From a virus: DNA of 62,030 nucleotides. Shown here in pieces: positions 8,494 to 16,693 of the stretch. Numbering within the stretch: position 1 is the stretch's first letter; each line of letters begins with the position of its first letter. A model generated the notes under the pieces. It was given only the letters and a program-made list of their open reading frames with translations, had not been told where the DNA came from and searched no databases. The stretch is taken from positions 1 through 62,030 of the IMG/VR virus record IMGVR_UViG_3300021378_000022; one strand, written 5' to 3'. Made by a program: the position numbers and the translations under genes.

Positions 8494-8526
8494 TTCACTT
8501 CTCCATAATATGTAATATACTAATCT

Positions 8527-8555
8527 AGTATACTAGAAGATGTGTTATTTGTCTA
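8527..8555 (-). promoter_or_regulatory. Sigma70-type promoter for uvsX
   Basis: TAGACA (8550-8555), a 17-base spacer and TATACT (8527-8532) on the minus strand. The -35 box overlaps the last codons of the preceding 58-residue gene. The TAGACA/TATACT pair recurs upstream of the 97-residue gene at 25,651. Confidence 0.75.
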
Positions 8556-8721
8556 GTTGGTTTTCTTCTAATTCTGGAAAGTCTTCACGACAACTTTTGT
8601 ATTTAGATTGTTGTTCTAAAATTTCTAGTATCATTTTACATTGAGTTTCTAAATGAATTATAAAACCAAATATGATTGCAATCATAATCATGTAAAATAT
8701 ATCCATTATATGGATTGTCAT
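8545..8721 (-). CDS. Small membrane protein (58 aa)
   Basis: ATG 8719-8721 to TAA 8545-8547 encodes 58 residues. An N-terminal hydrophobic segment (IFYMIMIAIIFGFII, about 8-22) is followed by a charged cytosolic tail with two Cys. The start overlaps the SNase stop as ATGA, so translation is coupled to the nuclease. Function unknown; it may anchor or regulate its neighbour. Confidence 0.65.
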   Translation of the reverse strand: MTIHIMDIFYMIMIAIIFGFIIHLETQCKMILEILEQQSKYKSCREDFPELEENQLDK

Positions 8722-9158
8722 AGGTCTAACTCTGATTGTGTTTCTAAGACTACAACACCTTGTTCTAGTAATACTTCTCTGTTTGCCATATGGGCAGCTT
8801 CAGTTTCTTCTTTATTACCACCTGTGTATGCGACTGCATGGTGGTCAAGAATCATCTGTTGATTTACAGATGTTTCATTTGAACCAATGAATAAATCTCC
8901 CAAGATTCTTCCAAACTTTCCTTTATCATGTGATACTAGTTCAATTGACTCTGCTTCTTCTAAAATTGTTTTAAGATGTTTTTTAGATGCCTTACCAAAT
9001 TTCTTTTCTACTAAATCTCTTGTTCGGCTTTCAGGAGTATCAATGCCTAACATTCTTACTCTCTGTTTTTTATACACCATGCCGAACCCTAAATCGATAT
9101 CTACATCTACTGTATCACCATCTACTACCTTCACTATGTTTACTTTATATCTATACAT
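8718..9158 (-). CDS. Staphylococcal nuclease-like (SNase/thermonuclease) protein
   Basis: The 146 residues show the SNase fold signature: VVDGDTVDVDIDLGF (about 11-25), VRMLGIDTPESRT (about 33-45) with the catalytic Arg/Glu positions, and KGKFGRILGDL (about 79-89) with the second catalytic Arg. These Ca-dependent nucleases hydrolyse DNA or RNA. There is no signal peptide, so it acts in the cytoplasm, perhaps in host DNA breakdown. It is separated by three bases from iscU upstream and coupled to a small membrane gene downstream. Confidence 0.88.
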   Translation of the reverse strand: MYRYKVNIVKVVDGDTVDVDIDLGFGMVYKKQRVRMLGIDTPESRTRDLVEKKFGKASKKHLKTILEEAESIELVSHDKGKFGRILGDLFIGSNETSVNQQMILDHHAVAYTGGNKEETEAAHMANREVLLEQGVVVLETQSELDL

Positions 9159-9161
9159 TTT

Positions 9162-9584
9162 TTATACCTGATTATGTTTTCTATGTGCAGTTTTTTCTGC
9201 CCAATCTTTTAGTGCTTTTCTTATAGAATCTTCTGCAAGAACAGAACAATGCAATTTGATTGGCGGTAGTTCTAATGCATCTGCAATTTCTTTATCTTTA
9301 ATTAGTTGTGCCTCAGTCATGGTTTTACCCATTAAGAGTTCTACGAATAAAGATGAACTTGCAATAGCAGAACCACACCCATAGGTTTTAAATTTAACAT
9401 CTTCTATAACTTCAGTATCAGGATTTACTTTTAAATCTAATTTCATTACATCACCACATGCAGGTGCACCAGCTAAACCGGTCACTACATTTGGGTCTTT
9501 TGGGTCGAATCTTCCGACTCCGTGTTTTGATGGATTGTTTAAGACTTCTTCGAATCTATCGACTACTTTTTTAGAATATGCCAT
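9162..9584 (-). CDS. iscU: Fe-S cluster scaffold protein IscU-like
   Basis: This full-length 140-residue IscU-type scaffold has all three cluster-ligating cysteines in conserved contexts: GAPACGDVMKLD (about 39-50), TYGCGSAIASSS (about 67-78) and IKLHCSVLAEDSI (about 108-120), plus the ELPPIKLHC motif for chaperone interaction. In bacteria IscU receives sulfur from IscS and transfers [2Fe-2S] clusters to apo-proteins. No other isc gene is visible here, so it would work with host IscS and HscA. A GATAAATA late-type element lies just upstream of the start. Confidence 0.93.
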   Translation of the reverse strand: MAYSKKVVDRFEEVLNNPSKHGVGRFDPKDPNVVTGLAGAPACGDVMKLDLKVNPDTEVIEDVKFKTYGCGSAIASSSLFVELLMGKTMTEAQLIKDKEIADALELPPIKLHCSVLAEDSIRKALKDWAEKTAHRKHNQV

Positions 9585-9589
9585 AGAGT

Positions 9590-9597
9590 TATTTATC
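9590..9597 (-). promoter_or_regulatory. Possible late promoter, GATAAATA variant
   Basis: GATAAATA on the minus strand ends five bases upstream of the iscU ATG and overlaps the last codons of gp43. The very short distance to the start weakens the call. Confidence 0.35.
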
Positions 9598-12100
9598 CAA
9601 AAAAGGAGTCTAAACTTGCAACTGGTTCTACATTCCAGTTAATATGTCCTATAATATTTCGTAATGGTTCGATAAATGATTTATCAAACTGCAAATCATA
9701 ATCTACAAATCTATGTAAATCAAATTCTTTTGGCAATGAGTTAGTAAACGATATCACATTCTCATTGATAGGGTTCGGCATAGTAAGATATGTAAAATGT
9801 ATCTTCTCGCCATTTTGAATCGGTTCGTACCTTTTAAGTAGATTCATTTCTTTAAGTCTATGATTGAATAGTAATGAACCTCTGACATGAATTGGTGTAC
9901 CCTTGCCATAGATGTGAGTAGGGTCTGCATACTGAATAAGACCTTTACACCCTCTAGGGAATGCAACATCTTCTGGCGGAAGTTCTCTGAATTCCTTTCT
10001 TGCAGTTTCCACAAAGTCCCATAGTTGCTGTTCGTCACCTCGCATCACAATCTTAATTGCATCTTCTAGTCTTCGTCTTACCCATAAAGGCGTTGATGAC
10101 TTTGCAGTCTCAATGCCCATAAGTTTAAGTTTTGGTGTCTCTAGTCTAACACCCTCATTGTCAAATACATTTAGAATATATCTTTTCTTTGCAGTCCAGA
10201 TACCTTTGTCTGCAATTACTTCACGACCCATTTCCATTTTCTGTTGATATGCATTGGTATAATCTGCAAGGTCTTCGAAACCTGCATCAAGTACATCTTC
10301 TATCTTAGACTCTGCCTTAGATAAGAAATCGCATATCTTGTCTTTGTCTGTTTCACCAGGCATAACTGTTTCTACAAATTTATCCATTGTTAGATAAATC
10401 GAATCAGTATCCATTGCAATGACATAATCTTCATTGTCTGTTTTGAGTATCTTGTTTAGATATTCGTTGACTATCTTCTCTGACCATTTGATAACTAACT
10501 GACCAGAATAAGTAATTGCCTCTGCAAGATTTGGGTCAAAGAAAGCAAACCACTGATTCGCCATAGAACCATATGCTGAGTTAAGTGCAATCTTTCTTAC
10601 TTGTTGATTGTTGTATGCCCTCTTAATAAGAGTATCTAGTTTCTTAATCTCTTTAGGGTCAGAAGTCTTCTCTTTGACTTTCTGATACTCAATCATCTTT
10701 TTCTTCCATGCCTTACGCTCATCGTACATGACTTCCATAATCTCAGGAAAGAAACCTTGTTTATCTCGTGTGAACATTACACCATTGGGTGCAACTGTAG
10801 CGTTCATCTTCTTAGCAATAGATAAGTCTACTTTCTTGTGCAACATCAATTCTACATTCGTGTCTTGTCTATGACCCTTAATCATTTTCTCTGGTGAAAT
10901 ATTCCACTGCATAATCAAATGAGGATATAGAGAGTTCAAGTCGAATGACATAACCCAATTATGACCACCAGTGATTGGTTCTTTAACATAGGCACCTGCA
11001 ATCTGATTCGTCTTGTTTTCATTTCGTTTTTGAGGTGGTGTTTGAACTCCTTGTTCTTTTAAGAAGTTATAGATGATTGTTTCCCAATACTTAACCATGC
11101 CGAATGTGTCGATGTAATTACACTTGGCATCATACGCCATTGCCTGAGTCAAGTCTAAGAAACCTAGTTTGTCTTCTAGTTCTTCTACGAGAACAACATC
11201 TTTAACATTATACTCTAAGTACTTTGCATAATTGTTTTTGTATAAGGTATGTAATGAACCATACTCTGAGTAATCTAGTTTCTTCTTACCTAATTCAAAG
11301 TGAGCGATGTAATCTAGTTTGTATGACTCTTGGTTGTGAAAAGTAGACCTACGATATAGTTCTAAGTAGTCTACAATGTTGACACCATACAAGTCAAATA
11401 TCTGAGTCTTCTGATAACCATTCTGTAAAAACTCTCTACTAGAAGACATATTCCATGGCGATAACTTTTTGTGTGCATCTTCACCGAATAGTCTATCGAT
11501 TCTATTACAAAGATAAGTCATATCAAATGCATCTACATTCCAACCAGTAATGATATCGAACCATTCTTGTCGCCAGTATTTAATAAACTCTGTTAGTAGA
11601 TGTGCCTCATCTTTACAGTTGATATAGATTACATCTGATTCTGTTTCCCATTCACCTAGACCAAATACAACACAAGACTTACCGAATGGTTTGATTGAGA
11701 TTGCGTTGACCTTTTCTATTGCTTCGCCTGGTTCTGGAAAACCATTTTCTGATTCACACTCAATATCAAGTGTGGCAACTTTGATTGCATTTGCATCGAA
11801 GTCTATCTTGCCAGGAAACTTATCTGATATGTAAGTATACACATATCTATCGTAACCATGAACTTCAAAACCGTCTATGCCTTGATACTTTTCTTTGAAC
11901 TTTCTTGCACCACCCATTGAATCTAAGTTGACTACATCTAGTGGTCTGCCGTCAAGTGCCTTGTAAGGCGTAGCGCTTTTCTTTGAAGGAATGAAATGAT
12001 TGGGACGATAAGATACGGAAAGTTTTTGTTTCTTTCCGTTCTGATAACCAATCGCTAATATTTTGTCACGAGTGCGACATACATTTGTGTAAAAATCCAT
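9593..12100 (-). CDS. 43: Family B DNA polymerase gp43
   Basis: The 835-residue protein (T4 gp43 is 898) has the exonuclease motif I LDIECES (about 110-116), Exo II FDIITGWNVDAFD, polymerase motif A SFDLNSLYPHL near residue 385, motif B RKIALNSAYGSM, and motif C AMDTDSIYL near 565. It replicates the phage genome with clamp gp45, loader gp44/62 and helicase gp41. No clear ribosome site precedes the ATG. The promoter at 12,107-12,135 lies directly upstream. Confidence 0.98.
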   Translation of the reverse strand: MDFYTNVCRTRDKILAIGYQNGKKQKLSVSYRPNHFIPSKKSATPYKALDGRPLDVVNLDSMGGARKFKEKYQGIDGFEVHGYDRYVYTYISDKFPGKIDFDANAIKVATLDIECESENGFPEPGEAIEKVNAISIKPFGKSCVVFGLGEWETESDVIYINCKDEAHLLTEFIKYWRQEWFDIITGWNVDAFDMTYLCNRIDRLFGEDAHKKLSPWNMSSSREFLQNGYQKTQIFDLYGVNIVDYLELYRRSTFHNQESYKLDYIAHFELGKKKLDYSEYGSLHTLYKNNYAKYLEYNVKDVVLVEELEDKLGFLDLTQAMAYDAKCNYIDTFGMVKYWETIIYNFLKEQGVQTPPQKRNENKTNQIAGAYVKEPITGGHNWVMSFDLNSLYPHLIMQWNISPEKMIKGHRQDTNVELMLHKKVDLSIAKKMNATVAPNGVMFTRDKQGFFPEIMEVMYDERKAWKKKMIEYQKVKEKTSDPKEIKKLDTLIKRAYNNQQVRKIALNSAYGSMANQWFAFFDPNLAEAITYSGQLVIKWSEKIVNEYLNKILKTDNEDYVIAMDTDSIYLTMDKFVETVMPGETDKDKICDFLSKAESKIEDVLDAGFEDLADYTNAYQQKMEMGREVIADKGIWTAKKRYILNVFDNEGVRLETPKLKLMGIETAKSSTPLWVRRRLEDAIKIVMRGDEQQLWDFVETARKEFRELPPEDVAFPRGCKGLIQYADPTHIYGKGTPIHVRGSLLFNHRLKEMNLLKRYEPIQNGEKIHFTYLTMPNPINENVISFTNSLPKEFDLHRFVDYDLQFDKSFIEPLRNIIGHINWNVEPVASLDSFFG

Positions 12101-12106
12101 ACTGTA

Positions 12107-12135
12107 AGTATACTACAGTAGGTCTATTCTGTCAA
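12107..12135 (-). promoter_or_regulatory. Sigma70-type promoter for gp43
   Basis: TTGACA (12130-12135), 17-base spacer, TATACT (12107-12112) on the minus strand. The -35 box lies inside the last codons of the 78-residue gene. The expected transcript start is at or next to the ATG of gp43, so the leader would be very short. Confidence 0.75.
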
Positions 12136-12360
12136 TGTTCTTTTAGATTCGAAGTCGAAATTATTAACAACTGCTGACTTAATATCTGTCCAGTATGAAA
12201 TCTTTTCTAGTTCTTTCTCTACTGTTTCCATTGTGTCAGGATGTTCTGCGACACCGACTGCGTTCTTTGTTAATACTTCAATATTTATTTTGTGTTTCTC
12301 AATCATTGCATCAGCCTGTTTAACCTGAGCAACTAGAACTCTATTCATAAAGTCTACCAT
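12124..12360 (-). CDS. Hypothetical helical protein (78 aa)
   Basis: The 78-residue protein starts MVDFMNRVLVAQVKQAD. It has amphipathic helices and a conserved-looking EKISYWTDIKSAV segment near residues 52-64. It follows the 96-residue gene by two bases and precedes gp43, whose promoter overlaps its 3' end. No membrane segment or motif. Its position next to gp43 suggests a replication-linked role, but this is inference. Confidence 0.7.
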   Translation of the reverse strand: MVDFMNRVLVAQVKQADAMIEKHKINIEVLTKNAVGVAEHPDTMETVEKELEKISYWTDIKSAVVNNFDFESKRTLTE

Positions 12361-12362
12361 AA

Positions 12363-12653
12363 TTATTTTCTTACTTTGCCTCTTTGGAGGTTGTTGCCTG
12401 TCGCAACTTTAAAATTAGTTTCGAGTTGGGGCTTTGCTTCAAACACCGTCTGTATGAGACCGCTATTGATTGTGAAGGTGTATTCTTTGGCAAAGGGAAT
12501 CCACGGCGCCAAATTGACTTCCATAGTTCCATCTTTTACCTCCATTACACATACTTGAGCTTCTGAGATTATATAATCTCCATTCCACTTCTTCTCTACA
12601 AATCCAATCAGAACTTCACCTGTATCTAGTCTGATACACTTGACACTATTCAC
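12363..12653 (-). CDS. Hypothetical beta-rich protein (96 aa)
   Basis: The 96 residues begin MNSVKCIRLDTGEVLIGFV and read as a small beta barrel: alternating strands, then LAPWIPFAKEYTFTI near the middle and a basic tail. The opening (VKxIRLxTGExLIG) resembles that of the 155-residue protein at 39,187-39,654 (YEVIRLKDSTELVG), so both may be Sm-like phage proteins. It overlaps the lysozyme end by eight bases. Function unknown. Confidence 0.7.
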   Translation of the reverse strand: MNSVKCIRLDTGEVLIGFVEKKWNGDYIISEAQVCVMEVKDGTMEVNLAPWIPFAKEYTFTINSGLIQTVFEAKPQLETNFKVATGNNLQRGKVRK

Positions 12654-13104
12654 AATTTCGAACCATATCTTGTAGTTCTACTGACCTTCTTCCAACTTGA
12701 CCGAACCATTTTGAGTCTTCCATTTCGACTGCCATTTTTTCCCAATCGCATGAAACAACTCCTTTCCACATGTTATTAAATTTACCAAAACGACTTCCAC
12801 CTAAGTTGAATGTCATGTTGACTAGTACATGTTGAATGTCTTCTGGAAGACTATAGAAGTCTTCACCACCCTTAGATTCGAATAGGTGTATAGTTTCATC
12901 AACATGTTTGTCAAAGTCTGCCTCATAGTATCTATCGACAGTTTCTTGACTGACTGGAGTACCTGCTGGTTCTCCAAATTCTGCATCATCTTCTCTAATA
13001 AGATGACCAACCCCTAAGGTTAAGTACCCTAGAGAATCTTCATAGACTTCAAGGACTTCGCCCTCATGTCTCTTAATTTGTTCTTTTAAAACATCTTTAT
13101 TCAT
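12646..13104 (-). CDS. Lysozyme, glycoside hydrolase family 24 (T4 gpe-like)
   Basis: The 152 residues match T4 lysozyme architecture. The catalytic Glu is in KRHEGEVLEVY, and the Asp and Thr of the T4 triad are in YEDSLGYLTLGVGHL (about 21-35). Later, LVNMTFNLGGSRFGKFNNMW matches the T4 VLNMVFQMG region, and it ends with a VGRRSVELQDM helix. It hydrolyses peptidoglycan. There is no signal peptide, so release would need a holin or it may be virion-associated. Small membrane genes in this window are holin candidates. Confidence 0.93.
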   Translation of the reverse strand: MNKDVLKEQIKRHEGEVLEVYEDSLGYLTLGVGHLIREDDAEFGEPAGTPVSQETVDRYYEADFDKHVDETIHLFESKGGEDFYSLPEDIQHVLVNMTFNLGGSRFGKFNNMWKGVVSCDWEKMAVEMEDSKWFGQVGRRSVELQDMVRNCE

Positions 13105-13117
13105 TATTAATTCCTAA

Positions 13118-13279
13118 TTACTCTGAGATTGGTTCTGGATCTTTATTCGAATCGAATGTAAAACCCTCTGCAATCTTAGCATCTTTGAAAGTTTCATAGT
13201 CGCTTTCGTCACAATTAAAGTAGTGTCCAACGGTTACGCCGTCTTCTACTTTTGTAAATTTGAGATTACTTCTTGCCAT
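13118..13279 (-). CDS. Small hypothetical protein (53 aa)
   Basis: ATG 13277-13279 to TAA 13118-13120 encodes 53 residues starting MARSNLKFTKVEDGVTVGHY. It is acidic and soluble. The start overlaps the end of the upstream 102-residue gene by 14 bases, typical of this genome's packed operons. Function unknown. Confidence 0.65.
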   Translation of the reverse strand: MARSNLKFTKVEDGVTVGHYFNCDESDYETFKDAKIAEGFTFDSNKDPEPISE

Positions 13280-13574
13280 TTTTTGATTCCTCTTCTCTTT
13301 TGATTTGCTCTTGAATTAATTCAACTAGAATATCACCCATGAGATTGTTTAATTCACTATTATTTAGTAATTCTTGAATTGCCTCTTCTGTGCCTTCGAT
13401 ACCTTCTGGCATTCTTCTTATACTTCTTTTGAAGTTCATTTGAGGTTCGCCATCGACAAACTGCACATCACCATATTGATATACTAAACCTTTCCACTCA
13501 CCACTTACAAGTTCAATACCTGCATCTTTTTCAAGTGGACTTTCTACGACTTGATACACTTCTTTAAAAAGCAT
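13266..13574 (-). CDS. Hypothetical protein (102 aa)
   Basis: The 102-residue acidic protein has an N-terminal beta-like half (GEWKGLVYQYGDVQFVDG) and a C-terminal amphipathic helix (LMGDILVELIQEQIKREEES). It starts MLFKEVYQVV and overlaps the upstream glycosyltransferase-like gene by 11 bases. No catalytic motif seen. Function unknown. Confidence 0.7.
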   Translation of the reverse strand: MLFKEVYQVVESPLEKDAGIELVSGEWKGLVYQYGDVQFVDGEPQMNFKRSIRRMPEGIEGTEEAIQELLNNSELNNLMGDILVELIQEQIKREEESKNGKK

Positions 13575-14550
13575 CGTTCATTCTCCTCGCAAACTCTTCA
13601 TAGTACCCCTCTTCTGATAGGTGAACTTCTGAATAGTTTTGTCTTGCCAGTTCTAGTTTTTCTTCTCTAAAGGTATCATCTCTTAACTCTAATGATTTTT
13701 CTAAGAACTCTTCAAATGTATAAACTCTCTGCCACTTGTCAATTCTATATGTATTGTTGCAGTCATAGTTTCTCCATACAAAGGGTACGATACCTATTGC
13801 AAGTGCCTCGACATATCTAGAGGTGGTTGCAGTTTCATCTAACCAATTGAAACATAATGTTTCTCTACAACCTTCTAACAAAGGATAGAGTTTCTTCCAG
13901 TCTTTTATCCATTTAGACTTTCTCTCTACACCAGATGGCATACCACCAATAAGTTGGCATGAAAGGTCACTACGATAAATTTGGCGAATGGTCTTCTCTC
14001 TATCGTGGCCGTGTTTCATACGACCCCAATATCCAAAGTCGTGAGTCTTAGATGACCCAACCATTTCGGCCAATGGGTTTTTTAAAGTATTTATAAAGTG
14101 ATACTTCATGCCGTGAATGTTTCCACTGAAATCTATCTCATCGATTTTAGTGAATGATTTTAAATTGATACCTTTGAATACTTCATTGATATATAACTCT
14201 TCTGTATCTGCCCTATCACTACAGAACATAATAACATGTTTGCCCTCAAAGAAAGGTCTAATTGCATCCATATGTTCATTTGACTTTGCAAGGTCTTTAG
14301 GGTTCATCTGCAACTCACCATGATATCTGAATTCTGAATCACTTGGTATTACAATACAGTCTGCCCATTCTATAGTCTCAGGCGTTCTTTTAGGTCTGAC
14401 ATTATCAAATGATACATTGTAAGTATCGTAATTATGTTGTGGATTTGCTTTCATCCACTTTACATAGTTTTCAAAGAAACTATCTAATACTGTTTCTAAA
14501 GGTCCATTGTATTTTACAAATGAACGAAGTCTTGCTATTGTTATATTCAT
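13564..14550 (-). CDS. Putative glycosyltransferase (GT-B-like, 328 aa)
   Basis: The C-terminal part has a nucleotide-sugar binding pattern: CFNWLDETATTSRYVEALAI (about 235-254), then GIVPFVWRNYD, with the Glu and Gly spacing of GT-B enzymes. This resembles the YxHLELGACGTIPVFW stretch of T4 alpha-glucosyltransferase. The N-terminal half is Rossmann-like (IEWADCIVIPSDSE; GKHVIMFCSDRAD). DNA or surface glycosylation are both possible; the cytidylyltransferase next to it favours a CDP-linked donor. It overlaps that gene by four bases. Confidence 0.6.
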   Translation of the reverse strand: MNITIARLRSFVKYNGPLETVLDSFFENYVKWMKANPQHNYDTYNVSFDNVRPKRTPETIEWADCIVIPSDSEFRYHGELQMNPKDLAKSNEHMDAIRPFFEGKHVIMFCSDRADTEELYINEVFKGINLKSFTKIDEIDFSGNIHGMKYHFINTLKNPLAEMVGSSKTHDFGYWGRMKHGHDREKTIRQIYRSDLSCQLIGGMPSGVERKSKWIKDWKKLYPLLEGCRETLCFNWLDETATTSRYVEALAIGIVPFVWRNYDCNNTYRIDKWQRVYTFEEFLEKSLELRDDTFREEKLELARQNYSEVHLSEEGYYEEFARRMNDAF

Positions 14551-14942
14551 GATTGTGTCACCCTTTGTCTTAGACCACTACTACTAAAAGAGTGTTGTCT
14601 GTTTGTATAATAAATTTCGTGTAGACCTTTACCTGTGAAATCTCTTTCAGTATAATCTTCTCCCACGAATCTCAAATGTATCTCTGTTGACTCCAATAAG
14701 TCAATCAGACTTTGTTCAGTATCATATGGTATGATTTCATCAACATACTTTACTGCCTGCAATTGAACGAATCTCTCATAGACTGATTGAACAGGTTTGT
14801 TCTTTTCTTGTCTATCAATACTAGGGTCTGTTTGTAAACCCACGATTAAATATTCGCAATTTTCTTTTGCCTCTTTTAACATGACGATATGACCTGCATG
14901 TAGCAAGTCAAAACATCCGCATGTAAATCCTTTTGTCTTCAT
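14547..14942 (-). CDS. Cytidylyltransferase (glycerol-3-phosphate type)
   Basis: The 131-residue protein begins MKTKGFTCGCFDLLHAGHI, carrying the HxGH nucleotide-binding motif (HAGH). It continues with the lysine/arginine-rich SIDRQEKNKPVQSVYERF and ends with SFSSSGLRQRV, equivalent to the RTxGISTT signature of TagD/Tct enzymes. Such enzymes make CDP-glycerol or related activated alcohols. It sits four bases from both neighbours and probably supplies the adjacent glycosyltransferase-like enzyme. Confidence 0.88.
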   Translation of the reverse strand: MKTKGFTCGCFDLLHAGHIVMLKEAKENCEYLIVGLQTDPSIDRQEKNKPVQSVYERFVQLQAVKYVDEIIPYDTEQSLIDLLESTEIHLRFVGEDYTERDFTGKGLHEIYYTNRQHSFSSSGLRQRVTQS

Positions 14943-16063
14943 CTTATAATATCTATGTTTTGATTCTTAGACCAAACTTCTAGTTCAGTTCTTAATCTAC
15001 CATCTCTCTGTAGATTTTCGTATCGTTTTGTTGCCATCTTTTTCCACCATGTGATTACATTCTCTAATTCGAATCTATCAAAGTTTACATTCTTCTCTAA
15101 GGTATCTGTTTCTGAGTTCATGTACTCTTTAACATTCTTATAACCATATGTGCCCAAATATTGTCTCTTTCTTTCTGTAAGATTCTTTGCATCTACAAAA
15201 CATTGTTTGAATGTTCTTAACATTTCACTATCATTTTTCTCAAGTGAGTTTCTTATAATAGATATCATCTTACCTTGTGTCTTCAACTTTCTACTTGATG
15301 CCTCTGCATCTACTAAAGGTACGCCATTGTTTTTATTCTCAAACCATTCTTTGAGATGATGATATTTTTCATCATTGATACTTGGTACAAAGTCTGAATC
15401 AGTTAGACCAATAAATCTTAGATAAGGTTTCATACCATCATACATTGATGATGATTTACTTGAACCATATAATGATGTAGTCTCAAACATACAATACTTT
15501 GTGTTATACTTTTTGTTCAATGCTCTTCTGGCGTAATGCGAAGTGCAAATAGCGGCAAGAAGTTTACCACCTAGATAATTGAAACCAAATGGTTGAGTTG
15601 GTATGATATTGAAACCCATGATTGTAGAATCATTGAATCTCTTCATCGTATCTTTGTCTGTCGTATTTAGAGGTTTACCTAAGAACTCATTACGAGGTTT
15701 ACTATTAATAGTAGGGCTGCCAAATCTAATAAATCCCACAATCTTATTCGTATTCTTTTCATAAACTACCCACTTTAAAGTTTTGCCTGGTATAGACTTT
15801 TGTATCATTTGAGATGCAACTATATCAATGTAATCATCATAGATTGGCATCTCTCTGCAAACAAACTCCATATCATTTGGGTGCATAGTAAAGTCTTGAA
15901 ACATATCATCTTCTGGTCCCATGCCAAATAAAGATGCAGGTCTTTCTGCCATCTTTTCTAATTTGACTTTGCGAAGATAATCATCTATTCTATCGAAATT
16001 GGAATAGTAGTCAATAAAAATTTGACCTACATATTCAGCATCTTGTTTTGAAAGTATTAACAT
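14939..16063 (-). CDS. DUF4338 (DruA-like) domain protein, copy 2
   Basis: The 374-residue protein is a paralogue of the 426-residue gene at 4,819-6,099. Shared blocks include KWVVYEKNTNKIVGFI, an asparagine before ImGFNIIPTQPFGFNYLGGK (about 160-180), and FETTSLYGSSKSSS. It lacks the RDNYIGW form of the central motif. It has its own promoter at 16,082-16,110 and couples to the cytidylyltransferase by four bases. In DruA the same domain belongs to an anti-phage system; here its role is unknown. Confidence 0.7.
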   Translation of the reverse strand: MLILSKQDAEYVGQIFIDYYSNFDRIDDYLRKVKLEKMAERPASLFGMGPEDDMFQDFTMHPNDMEFVCREMPIYDDYIDIVASQMIQKSIPGKTLKWVVYEKNTNKIVGFIRFGSPTINSKPRNEFLGKPLNTTDKDTMKRFNDSTIMGFNIIPTQPFGFNYLGGKLLAAICTSHYARRALNKKYNTKYCMFETTSLYGSSKSSSMYDGMKPYLRFIGLTDSDFVPSINDEKYHHLKEWFENKNNGVPLVDAEASSRKLKTQGKMISIIRNSLEKNDSEMLRTFKQCFVDAKNLTERKRQYLGTYGYKNVKEYMNSETDTLEKNVNFDRFELENVITWWKKMATKRYENLQRDGRLRTELEVWSKNQNIDIIR

Positions 16064-16065
16064 AA

Positions 16066-16102
16066 TAAAAAACCCAAGTCCATTATACGATGAACTTGGG
16101 TT
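16066..16102 (-). terminator. Rho-independent terminator after peroxiredoxin
   Basis: On the minus strand an 11-bp stem AACCCAAGTTC/GGACTTGGGTT (one T-G) encloses a 10-base loop and is followed by TTTTATT. It lies after the peroxiredoxin stop. The loop holds the -10 box of the next gene's promoter. Confidence 0.8.
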
Positions 16103-16110
16103 CCTGTCTA
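16082..16110 (-). promoter_or_regulatory. Sigma70-type promoter nested in terminator
   Basis: TAGACA (16105-16110), 17-base spacer, TATAAT (16082-16087) on the minus strand. TATAAT lies in the loop of the terminator hairpin, so the same bases end one unit and start the next (the DUF4338 copy 2 gene). Confidence 0.75.
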
Positions 16111-16123
16111 GTGAGTTTTTGTG

Positions 16124-16669
16124 TTATGCTACAAAATCATCTTCTGGTTGCCATGAGCATCCAGTTAGACCACCTGCCTTAAGTGCCTGTAAGGTTCTTA
16201 AAACTTCGTCTGCATTTCTACCTGTATCTAGTGCGTTCACTGATACATGTTGCACGACTCTTTGTTTATCAACAATAAAAGTTGCCCTATAACAGACTCC
16301 TTCTTCTTGGTTGATAATACCCAAAGATTCTGAAAGATACAAACCACAGTCTGCAGCTAATGTATGTTGAATGTTTCCAATCAACTCATTACTTTGTTTC
16401 CATGCAAGTTTACAAAACTCATTATCGCCAGATATACCTATCACATTTGCCTCACTTGTCAAAATATCCATTGCAGAAATTTCTGTAGGACAAATAAATG
16501 TAAAGTCTTTAGGGTAGAAGTAAATTACTGACCAATCATGTTTATGTGGTGTATAACTCTCTTCTACTGAGACCGGTACAATCTCATTGTTAGAATTAAC
16601 TCCTTGTAATTCAAAGGAAGGAAATTCATCTCCGACACAAAGCATGCCGTTGTTATAAGGGTAAGACAT
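16124..16669 (-). CDS. Peroxiredoxin (AhpC/TSA family)
   Basis: The 181-residue thioredoxin-fold peroxidase has the peroxidatic cysteine in KDFTFICPTEISAM (about 45-58) and a second cysteine in LTGCSWQPEDDF at the C terminus, consistent with a 2-Cys enzyme. It reduces peroxides with thiol electrons, probably from host thioredoxin. Start MSYPYNNGMLCVG is chosen because GGAG lies six bases upstream; a start four codons earlier lacks a site. It has its own promoter and a foldable leader, and is followed by a terminator. Confidence 0.92.
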   Translation of the reverse strand: MSYPYNNGMLCVGDEFPSFELQGVNSNNEIVPVSVEESYTPHKHDWSVIYFYPKDFTFICPTEISAMDILTSEANVIGISGDNEFCKLAWKQSNELIGNIQHTLAADCGLYLSESLGIINQEEGVCYRATFIVDKQRVVQHVSVNALDTGRNADEVLRTLQALKAGGLTGCSWQPEDDFVA

Positions 16670-16693
16670 ATCGTTCTCCATAATAAAGTTGGA

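Noticed and set aside
9844-10038. 64-codon minus-strand frame inside gp43
   Set aside because: It lies within the polymerase coding sequence in another frame, without a ribosome site or family features.
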